Positions 1-25,735 of a stretch of 64,000 nt of DNA are shown here, piece by piece. The stretch is from Rhineura floridana. Its lineage: Eukaryota; Chordata; Lepidosauria; Squamata; Rhineuridae. A program made the position numbers and the translations under genes. Within the stretch, counting starts at the first letter, position 1; each line of letters opens with the position of its first letter. The notes beneath the pieces are model-generated. The model was given only the letters and a program-made list of their open reading frames with translations. It did no database searches and was not told the origin of the DNA. The stretch lies in contig NC_084499.1 of the NCBI RefSeq assembly GCF_030035675.1, positions 20,439,953 through 20,503,952 of the forward strand, written 5' to 3'.

Positions 1-101
1 GATGTCTATCTTGGAGAATTGATTTCAAGCTGTTGCAAGATCAGTCTCATCTCCATCGAAGGAGTTTTAATAAAGTCACTCTTCCAACCAGGGCAAAAAA
101 C

Positions 102-125
102 GCACACACACACACACACACACAC

Positions 126-172
<47 letters not shown>
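102..172. repeat. (CA)n-(GA)n compound microsatellite
   Basis: About 28 bp of CA repeats run directly into about 42 bp of GA repeats. It is a simple sequence repeat and probably length-variable. Confidence 0.95.
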
Positions 173-176
<4 letters not shown>

Positions 177-189
177 AGTTCAAAACTAG

Positions 190-362
190 AAAACCCCCAA
201 ATTGTGCAACTTTCTCTCATAAGGGAGTCTCTCCATCCCCTTGATCATTCTGGTTGCTTTTCTGAACTTTCCCAGCTGTACAATGTCCTTTCTGAGGTAA
301 GGTGACCAGAACTGAACACAGTATTCCAAGCGCAGCTACACCATAGATCTGTACAGTGAATA
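190..362 (-). mobile_element. CR1 LINE fragment
   Basis: Read on the - strand this encodes decayed pieces of the CR1 reverse-transcriptase C-terminal region (YCVQFWSP- and ERLPYE-like words). It matches the better copy at 57644-58745. It is a short, old fragment. Confidence 0.75.
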
Positions 363-1052
363 TCCCAGGAGCTAGCCTTCCTTTCTGGCTTGTGTTGGAA
401 AGAGATGGCCATAAAGTCAGGCCCAGGCTGCAGTCCTAAGGAACAATGCCTAGACATAGGTCAGATTGCCCTCTGAGAGTTGTGGGCTGGAAAATTGTAT
501 CACAAAATCCAGACAAGTGTGAATGCTAAAGGGGAGCTGCATTTCGGTCTGTTGATTTCAGGAAGCACAAATGAGGTACGTTTGCATTCAAGCGCAAACA
601 GAACCCTACCCCTAAACATAGATACTCCAGCTCAATTGCTTTCAATCCTGACAAACAGTGGGTACAGCTCAGCCACCAAACCCTCAACTGCCTTGAAAGG
701 GCTAAGAATGAAACATTTTTCCCCCTGGCGGATGCCTGAGGCAGATATTGGCTCATGTTCTTTAAATGGCAGAGTCCAAACGGCAGAATCTCAGTCACAG
801 CTAATGACCTCCAACCCCTGGGGTCCTGATGGGGAGGTTTGATTAGCTCCAAACTGCAATCATAGAACGCGGCCACCAGCTCAAATCTTGAAATGGTTTC
901 TAGTAGGCAGAGCTGCAGTCAACTAGTTTGCAAGCAAACTGGAAAAAACAAAACCCCAGTAGTATGGAATTGTCATCATCCACAGGGATGCCCCCATGAC
1001 TGAAGGGAGCTGAAGATCCAAGACAGGGAAAGTCAGTCGTGCCAAGTGCCAC
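363..1052. other. intergenic, no recognised feature
   Basis: Unique-looking DNA. Open frames of about 120 codons occur on both strands but overlap each other and have no recognisable domain or splice context. I see no gene here. Confidence 0.5.
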
Positions 1053-1226
1053 AGGCAAAGCAAATATCAGCACCTTGGAGGGAGATCAAGGTGTGAGTTC
1101 AGGACCATGGAGAGTGCTTCTGCAGTTGAGGTTCAACAGGCAAGGCAAGGCAAAAGTCAACACCTTGGAGAGATGCCAAGATGTTGTTTCAGGACTATGG
1201 AGAGGGCTCCTGGAGCTGAGGCCAAA
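1053..1226. repeat. two-copy tandem repeat, unit about 87 bp
   Basis: Two neighbouring units share the words ACCTTGGAGRGAGAT, TTTCAGGACYATGGAGAG and GAGCTGAGG-like in the same order and spacing (CACCTTGGAG at about 1071 and 1163). The copies differ at roughly one base in five, so the duplication is old. Confidence 0.65.
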
Positions 1227-1720
1227 CATCCAAGTTGTCTCAGCAAGGTCTCAGAGAACTGGCTGGGTTTTACAGGAGGGCTTGGTAGTCGATGACTGGA
1301 CCATGTGCCTCCTCCTGACTAATTAAAGGGCCATTGTTTCTTCAGCTGTTAGTTACTTAACTAACCGGGAGGGGGGTTCAGTTGTGGGGATCTCTCCTCA
1401 GGACTCCCTGGAGCTCTTAGGGAGTCTGTGGACTAGCAAACAGAGCCTGGGATCAGATCTGTCTCCTTGGAGTTCAGGGGAGGGGAGGTGGGCTGCAATG
1501 CCTGTGGACCCACACAGGGGGGGACTGGGCATAGATCCACCTCCTCCTTGGAGCTGCAGTTGCTGGTAGACTTTGCCTCCAGGAAGTCCTGGTCGAGGGC
1601 CAGGCCACAAATTAAATTTGCCCTGTCAAGTCAAGCACCGCTGCAAAAGTTAACAATCCTTCCGAATGGGAGGTGTTGTTCTTGAGAGATGGTGGCAACT
1701 CTGGTTCCATTTAAGCAGTG
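1227..1720. other. intergenic, no recognised feature
   Basis: Nothing recognised. Moderately GC-rich, with short overlapping frames only. Confidence 0.45.
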
Positions 1721-1721
1721 A

Positions 1722-1754
<33 letters not shown>

Positions 1755-1784
1755 AAAAAGAAAGAAAGAAAGAAAGAAAGAAAG

Positions 1785-1827
<43 letters not shown>

Positions 1828-1830
1828 AAA
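1721..1830. repeat. (GAAA)n microsatellite
   Basis: About 110 bp of GAAA units, interrupted near 1755 and 1785. It explains the lysine/arginine-rich and phenylalanine/serine-rich frames read through it, which are not genes. Confidence 0.97.
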
Positions 1831-2425
1831 CCCAATTGCTGTATCCCAAGACTGCCTCTAAGATTAGAAGGTTGCTCCCAATGCTTTTAAAGTATTGAAT
1901 GACACAAAGGGACCTTGCAGGAGATAATGACCCCAAATCCTGTGTCAGCAAGAGAAATGTTAATGTGAAAAGACAGGCTGTTCCACGTTGCCTCTTATGA
2001 CAAAAGCTGGTTCGAGGGGCAGAACCCCAGAGTTCTCTTTCCATTGGCAGCCGTTTTTGTGTATGGGGAACCCCACTGAATGGCCCTTTTCATTGCACTT
2101 GGCTCTTTCCTGGGGCCGCTAATTGGCACTCAACAGAACCACCGGCATGAAAAGCCCCGCACAGTTGCAGTACTCCTGCTTTGATCCTAATCATTCCTCT
2201 TCATTTCTTTGAATGTTAACAAGTGATCGTCATTCTAATGTAAAGAGGGTTTGTTTTTGCTTGAATTCTAATAGGCACCACCCATAGAGCCAGCCTCTCC
2301 GGGACGTCTTACAAGACGAGGCTTGCATTTGGAGACAAAAAGGGGACTGGTAATGGGGGAGAGGAAAAACGAACCTCCAGATGTCAGGCCTACTCTATCC
2401 TCTCAGGTCCAGGATCACCTGATCG
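1831..2425. other. intergenic, no recognised feature
   Basis: No exon, repeat family or regulatory motif recognised. Confidence 0.45.
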
Positions 2426-2580
2426 CTTAGAAGGGAGGGAAGGTTGCAGCATTTGGGGCTTTTAGTTTAGAGAAGAGGCAAGCCAGAGGCATGAAATTAT
2501 GCACGGCATGGAGAAGGTGGATACAGAAAAGTTTTTCTCCCTCTCACATAACGCTAGAACTCGTGGACGTTTAATGAAGG
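2426..2580 (+). mobile_element. CR1 LINE fragment
   Basis: Encodes decayed versions of the CR1 words [10 protein letters not shown] and KIMHGMEKVD, also found at 3180-3300 and in the copy at 57644-58745. Confidence 0.75.
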
Positions 2581-2595
2581 TCTATCGCAAGTGGC

Positions 2596-2852
2596 CATAA
2601 ATTGTGTCAGACCATAGTTCATCTACACTGACGGGCAGTGGCTCTCCAAGGTTTCAGACAGGGAGGTTTCCCCAGCCAGAGCTGGAGAGAGATCAGGTGG
2701 CTTTTTGCATGCAAACCTAATGCTCTTCCACTGAGCTGTGGATGTGTCCAGTGAACATAGAAATGTGCCTTAAACTGAATCAGACCATAGGTCCATCTAG
2801 ATCAATATTGTCCACACTGACTGGCAGCAGCTCTCCAGGGGTTCTGACAGGT
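2596..2852 (-). mobile_element. SINE-A, one copy plus a partial copy
   Basis: The + strand shows the reverse complement of the SINE-A body (CTACACTGACKGGCAGYGGC, TTTCAGRCAGGGAG) and of its tRNA-like head (CTTCCACTGAGCTGTGG). A second, headless copy follows from about 2753. Confidence 0.8.
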
Positions 2853-3013
2853 TCCCTGGGAAGAGGGATTGATTGTTAAACCCCTCTGGGAACTGTCTCT
2901 CTGTGAGAGGAATAGGGGGGGTCTCCTAACAACTCTCAGGACCCTTTACAAACTACAAGCCAACATACCATACATTTATCCCACTATTATTCCACTTCAA
3001 ACAGTCACAGCAT
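2853..3013. mobile_element. MITE-2 hairpin element
   Basis: Carries the family words GGAACTGT, TCCTAACAACTCTCAG and CCACTATTATTCCACTT. MITE-2 is a roughly 300-bp imperfect palindrome, probably a non-autonomous DNA transposon. This copy is partial. Confidence 0.7.
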
Positions 3014-3655
3014 CTTTCTCCACAGAGTCCTGGAAGTGTCATTTGTGAAGAGTGCTGAGAGTTGGAATCCCATGTACGGTTCTGGTCTCCTCACTTCAAA
3101 CAGGATATTGTAGAGTCGGGAAAGGTTCAGAAAAAGGGCAACCAGAATGAAGAGGGGATGGAGAGACTCCCCTGTGAGGAGAAGTTGCAAAATTTGGGGC
3201 TTTTTAGTTTAAAGAAAAGGCGAGCCAGAGGTGACATGATGGAGGTGTGTAAAATAATGCGTGGCATGGAGAAAGTGATAGAGAGTTTTTCTCCCTTTCT
3301 CATAACACTAGGACTCGTGGGCATTCAATGAAGCTGAATGTTGGGAGATTCAGGACAAACAAAAGGAAGGACTTTTTTATGCACTGCAGAGTCAAACTGT
3401 GGAATTCGCTCCCACAAGAGGCAGTGATGGCCACCAGCTTGGATGGCTTTAGATGGAGATTAGACAAAGTCATGGAGGACAGGGTATCAATGGCTACTGG
3501 CCATGAAGGCTGTGCTTTACCACCATAGTCAGATGCTTCTGAAAACCAGTTGCTGGAAGCCGCAGGAGGGGAGAGTGCTCTTGCACTCAGGTCCTGCATT
3601 TGTGCCTCCCACTAGATGGACCACTGGTCTGATCCGGCAAGCTCTTCTTACATTC
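3014..3655 (+). mobile_element. CR1 LINE 3' end
   Basis: Encodes the end of the reverse-transcriptase ORF ([57 protein letters not shown]), then the 3' UTR with CTAGATGGACCACTGGTCTG and the terminal TCTTACATTCTTGTTA. It has frameshifts and stops and is a dead copy. Confidence 0.9.
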
Positions 3656-3945
3656 TTGTTAGGAGAACCCCTATTCCCCTCACAGAGCTACAGTTCCAAA
3701 CTTCTCTGGGGAGAGGGACCAACCATTAAACCACTCTGGGAATTGCAGCTCTGTGAGAGGAACGACTCTCAGAACCCTTCTCAAACTACACTTCCCAGGA
3801 TTCTTTGGGGGAAGCCATGTCGGTTCAAAGTGGAATAAATGTATGGTGTGAATGTGGCCACAGTTCCGAGGATTCATTAGAGGAAGCCATGGCAGTTTAA
3901 TGTGGTACAAGAATGCTTTAAATGTATGGTGCAGATGTGCTGTAA
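3656..3945. mobile_element. MITE-2 hairpin element
   Basis: Nearly complete: CCCTATTCCCCTCACAGAGC on the left arm and CCCAGGATTCTTTGGGGGAA towards the right, ending in AAATGTATGGTG. The arms are imperfect inverted repeats. The 3845-3945 part looks like a second overlapping right end. Confidence 0.8.
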
Positions 3946-4194
3946 GTCCCATGCGCCCGTGTTGTTTCTCATACTTCTGACAACGCTGCATTATCCTCAT
4001 GACCCTGTCCCCCAAAGACTCCCAGCTCAGCCCACAAACAGCGTGCTTGTCTTTTGGTATCAGATCTCCAGGAGAGGAGGCAAGAGCTCCCTTGCTGGAC
4101 CTGCATTTCTGCTGCATCCGGCTGAATGAGCCTGTAAGGGAATATGGCGCAGAGCATCAGCCACCCAAACCAAGCAACAGGGCAAGGCAGGGTG

Positions 4195-4640
4195 GGGAAG
4201 AGATTCTATTCAGTTCACATTTAAAGGTGATCTTACCTAATTTGCACTTTCAGAAACATTACGCAAACGGAAAACATGGACATCCTTCAAAATCCACGCT
4301 TCTCTGAATTTTGCAGTACAGTTCTCTGGCTAAGCAACGTGTACAAAAATGCAGGCACTCAGGTAAAGTGTGCATAAAAATGCATATATTAGAGACCATA
4401 CAAAAGTGCATTATATTAGGGGAAACTGCTTTGCAAAAAGGTGTTTATTAGGCAAAATAGCATACATAAGCGTGTCTGTTACGAGAAATTAACACTTAAA
4501 CGCTGATGAATTTTCATGAGGATTTTTTTTCTGGAAAAAGAAAAGAAAAGAAAACCGCAAACTAATGTGGAATTGTGGAAAATGGAACTTAAGACGGGAA
4601 AAACTGAGACAAACCAAAAATGGACAGATCCACCCATCCG
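4195..4640 (+). repeat. AT-rich repeat family X
   Basis: Starts near CAGTTCACATTTAAAGGTGA and ends near ACTTAAGACGGGAAAAACTG. The middle holds four imperfect copies of a 28-32 bp module (ATACAAAAATGCATTATATT, then AGGGGAAA). No coding capacity. Probably a non-autonomous DNA element. Confidence 0.75.
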
Positions 4641-4894
4641 ACTCATCATGGAGTCGGTCTGCACAATTGCAGAGAGGAGGGAATTTCCTCTCTTGTCTAC
4701 AGCTTTTTTAACTCCTATGTGGTGACAAGGTGCTGAAATCCTCTGTCCTCTGCAATATCTAAACATCTGTGTCAGCCTCTACCAAGCTGAGTGCCCTCCA
4801 TATGCTTTGGACTGCAGCTCCCATCACACTCATCTCCTTAGCCCTGCATCTCACCAATGAGAATCCCATCAAATATTTCTCTCCCCTTTGATAG
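4641..4894. other. intergenic, no recognised feature
   Basis: Contains a short hairpin-element scrap near 4795-4835 (TGGACTGCAGCTCCCATCA, MITE-1 like). Nothing else recognised. Confidence 0.45.
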
Positions 4895-5094
4895 GGACAT
4901 AGCAAGTCGCCTACTCGCCTTCTATTGAGTTAGACTACTGGTCCATCTAGCTTAGTATTGTCTACACTGACTGGCAGCAATTCTCCAGAATTTCAGACAG
5001 GGAGTCTCTCTGTGCCCTACCAGGAGATGCTGGGGACTGAATCTGGGGCCTTCTGCATGCAAAGTTGGTGCTCTGCCCCTGAGCTACAGCCCTT
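4895..5094 (-). mobile_element. SINE-A
   Basis: Full-length style copy. The tail complement TGGTCCATCTAGCTTAGTAT comes first on the + strand, then the body GACTGGCAGCAATTCTCCAG, then the tRNA-like head complement CTGCATGCAAAGTTGGTGCT. Confidence 0.88.
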
Positions 5095-5109
5095 GATAAT
5101 TCTCAAATG

Positions 5110-5275
5110 CGGGGGGGAGTACTATTGTATTGTGGTTGTTTATTGTTATGTTTTTACAGTGTGTTTTGTTTTTGTTTTAACATTGTGTAAGTCACTTGGG
5201 GACCTTTGGGTATCAAGCAACTAATAACATGATTATTGTTGTTGTTGTTGTTGTTGTTAATAATAATAATGATAT
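5110..5275 (+). mobile_element. LINE 3' tail with (TTG)n
   Basis: The words GTCACTTGGGGACCTTTGGG and TATCAAGCAACTAATAA recur at 33520 and 33695. They mark the 3' end of an L2/CR1-group LINE, followed by a short TTG microsatellite. Confidence 0.6.
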
Positions 5276-5776
5276 GTTGCTGATAAAACCTTCTATGCAG
5301 CTTGACAAAGGACAATGTAAAATATTCCTTTAAAACATACCAATGAAAGGAAACATTAAAAGCAATTTAACATATATTTTTAAATGTATATATAACAAAT
5401 AAAATCATAAATCTTAAAACTGTTTTACATAATAAAAACTGAGCTTGGAAATTGCATGCCTGGATAGGCATGCTGATTAATGGCAGAAAAATTTCAGCAC
5501 AGCACCAATATTTTATACGATAAGTCACCTTGAGAATGTTTTTAGAAGTCAGCACATACATTAAATAACCACAGCAGCAACCCTGTAATATCTCCTTTCG
5601 GGATGAGGGGCTGCCTTGGAGGAACCTTGACTCCATTTTGGAAGGAGGGAGTGAGCAGGAGTGAAATTTAGACCATGGACAGAGTTTGCTGGTTAACTCT
5701 CTCCTTTTGGGCACCACTAGGAGGGTGTTTTTTTAAAAAAGACAATGAAATCCATCCAGTCTAGTCCAATTGCCTC
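5276..5776. other. distal DBH upstream region, no recognised feature
   Basis: AT-rich in its first half, more mixed after 5590. No repeat recognised, so this is single-copy-looking flank of the DBH promoter. Confidence 0.5.
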
Positions 5777-5810
5777 TGATAATGTCCATGGAGAATTAGA
5801 GCCAATTAAG
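5777..5810 (+). promoter_or_regulatory. DBH distal enhancer-like block (DB1-like)
   Basis: Contains TGTCCATG (5783-5790), ATTAG (5795-5799) and GCCAATTA (5801-5808) in that order, about 180-210 bp upstream of the likely start of transcription. From memory, the rat/human DBH enhancer DB1 has the same order of words: GTCCATG, a CRE/AP1 site, ATTAG and CCAATTAG, bound by Phox2 and CREB/AP1 factors. Here the CRE/AP1 core between the first two words is replaced by GAGA. Homology is inferred by eye. Confidence 0.65.
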
Positions 5811-5922
5811 GTCAGGGAAAACAGAGAATGAAAAGTGTTTGGACCAGGAAAGGAGAGGGGTGGTGGACGTGAGGAAGGGAGAAAGGGTCAATGCCACAAT
5901 TCAATTTCCCAGCCACTAAATG

Positions 5923-5928
5923 TAATTA
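5923..5928 (+). promoter_or_regulatory. TAATTA homeodomain site in DBH proximal promoter
   Basis: A palindromic TAATTA core lies 30 bp upstream of the TATA box. Mammalian DBH promoters carry Phox2 homeodomain sites in their proximal region. Binding here is inferred. Confidence 0.5.
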
Positions 5929-5957
5929 CTTACCCAGTTTGCCTAGGAGGGCTAGCA

Positions 5958-5964
5958 TATAAAA
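5958..5964 (+). promoter_or_regulatory. TATA box of DBH
   Basis: TATAAAA lies 42 bp upstream of the first in-frame ATG. Initiation is expected about 25-31 bp downstream, at roughly 5983-5992, which leaves a very short leader before the ATG at 6000. Mammalian DBH also uses a TATA promoter. Confidence 0.8.
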
Positions 5965-5999
5965 GGGAAGCAACCCAATTGCTTTTTTTTATTTCAAGG

Positions 6000-24077
<18,078 letters not shown>

Positions 24078-24830
24078 GACCCAGACCCTTAGGCTACGTA
24101 CACACCACACATTTAAAGCACTGCCCCCCCCAAGAATCTTGGGGGCTGCAGCTTGCTAAGAGTGCTGGAAATGGTAGCTCTGTGGAGGGGAACTACAGCT
24201 CCCAGGAGTCTTGTTCGGAGGGGGAATGTGCTTTACATGTTTGGTGCATCTGCAACAGACAGCTTTAATTCCAGTAAAAGGACAGCAGGGCAAGTTTTGA
24301 CCCAGCTACGATTTCTCTGCCAATGCAGCAGGCAGGCCTCTACACAACCAGTTTTTTTGAGGGGTAGGGGTGTTGAAGCTCTGCTCAGGAGTTAGAACAA
24401 GGCCACAGAAAGAAGCCAAGTTAGATTTCAATTATAGCAGATCTGTGAGCGAGCAACAAGACATCTTTCCAACCCAAAATAAGCCTCAGAGATCTATTTT
24501 TCTTATCGACCTCCTGCTGAGGCACGTGGCAAGCCTGTCTCTGTTCTACTCTGCCCACAGAACCCACCGGGGTGTTCCTCTGGCTCACACTAAGTGCAAA
24601 TTTTTTTAAAAAAATGCCCACAACTGTAGCTACCTTTGCTCATTCCGAGTGGGAGCATCAGCATACAGAGTGAAAAAGACCTGGCTGCCCTCTGAGCAGA
24701 GGAGCAATTGGTTTGCAAGCCTGGCCTGATGTTTCCCAAGCACGTGTGCCATCTTGTGCATTCAGTTTTTCACACGCAAGCCCATGAATAGTAACAACCC
24801 AACCTGCAACGTTTATAAATAAATGGATTA
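24078..24830 (+). other. DBH: DBH 3' UTR (inferred extent)
   Basis: Runs from the stop to just past the AATAAA at 24818. A MITE-2 sits inside it at 24090-24262 (CCAAGAATCTTGGGGGCTGC against AACTACAGCTCCCAGGAGTC). The extent is inferred from the signal only. Confidence 0.45.
24818..24823 (+). terminator. candidate DBH poly(A) signal AATAAA
   Basis: First canonical AATAAA after the DBH stop, 740 bp downstream, in an AT-rich context. Not proven to be used. Confidence 0.5.
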
Positions 24831-24939
24831 TTGCAAATATCACGCCAGCCTTCTGCAGTGGGTAGACGCCCCTCTTTCCCCGAAAGAAACTGCCCACCGT
24901 CTTAAGGAAGGAACCGAAAACATTATGGGGATTAATTGG

Positions 24940-24945
24940 TTTATT
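24940..24945 (-). terminator. alternative SARDH poly(A) signal
   Basis: AATAAA on the - strand, 665 bp beyond the SARDH stop. A second-choice site. Use of it would bring the SARDH end within about 100 bp of the DBH end. Confidence 0.3.
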
Positions 24946-25074
24946 CAAAGAGCAGGACAGGCCCCAGAAATGGAATCTGCAAAAGGGGTGCCACGGTTTT
25001 AAGGCAGGTAATGCCTCTTCCAAAACACCATCTTTGTGTTTGTTTGTGTTCGTCAGCAGAGCTCATCACCCCAG

Positions 25075-25130
25075 CTGCGCTCCTAACCTGGGAGTAAACC
25101 CCACTGAATGCAGTAGGACTCGCTTCTGCG
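25075..25130. mobile_element. MITE-5-like scrap
   Basis: AACCTGGGAGTAAACCCCAC and GTAGGACTCGCTTCTGCG. Confidence 0.5.
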
Positions 25131-25266
25131 TGTTCTTGCAGCAGGCTACAGCAGATGCTTGTTATGGGAAGCCCACAGGCAGAGGAGACACGGTTAGGAT
25201 TCCACGGCTAATCGGTTTAAAGTTATGCTGGGACTGAGACCTGCTGTCTTGGATAGGGTGAAAGTC

Positions 25267-25272
25267 TTTATT
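25267..25272 (-). terminator. candidate SARDH poly(A) signal
   Basis: AATAAA on the - strand, 338 bp downstream of the SARDH stop codon. The nearest canonical signal. Confidence 0.55.
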
Positions 25273-25354
25273 ACAGAATGCCAAGTTGCGGGGGGCGGGA
25301 ATGAAATTGGGCATTAGGTACCATTTGTGTGCAGTCATCCATTGCAAGGAGCTG

Positions 25355-25430
25355 TCCAACGTGCTTTCAGCACCTTGGACAGCTCCTTGAAAGCCCGACT
25401 GACATCAGGGCCTCCAGTCTCCACTGAAGA
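25355..25430. mobile_element. MITE-3 half in SARDH 3' UTR
   Basis: GCTTTCAGCACCTTGGACAG, CTCCTTGAAAG and GACTGACATCAGGGCC. Confidence 0.65.
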
Positions 25431-25609
25431 CTACCACATTGCTCTGATACAGCAGGGCTCATCTGTCATCCTTTAGGTCCCAGCTACTGTGGAAATGGGC
25501 CACTCGCCAACACCCTGTGGCGGTCATCCACTGGTTCCATTGGGTTCTCCTGTGTTCGTTGTTGCGGTCTAACCAGCTGCCTCCCATAGTTCAGTCCTTT
25601 TTTTCTCCA

Positions 25610-25735
25610 TCAGTAGATCCCCTTCACTCTCTTGTTCTCTGGGTCAAAGGGTGACTTCGTGTGGGCGGTGGCTGAGTAAGGGATCCCCATCCTTTCCAAG
25701 GTGTATTCTCCACTTTTCACAAACTCCAGGGAGAC
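25610..25735 (-). CDS. SARDH: SARDH last exon (residues 873-913), stop TGA
   Basis: [20 protein letters not shown] and [14 protein letters not shown] match the human C-terminus. Stop at 25612-25610. Acceptor CTCTCTTCAG. Confidence 0.97.
   Translation of the reverse strand, partial: VSLEFVKSGEYTLERMGIPYSATAHTKSPFDPENKRVKGIY

Noticed and set aside
1631-2044. Lys/Arg-rich or Phe/Ser-rich frames
   Set aside because: These are read through the (GAAA)n microsatellite and are low-complexity artefacts.
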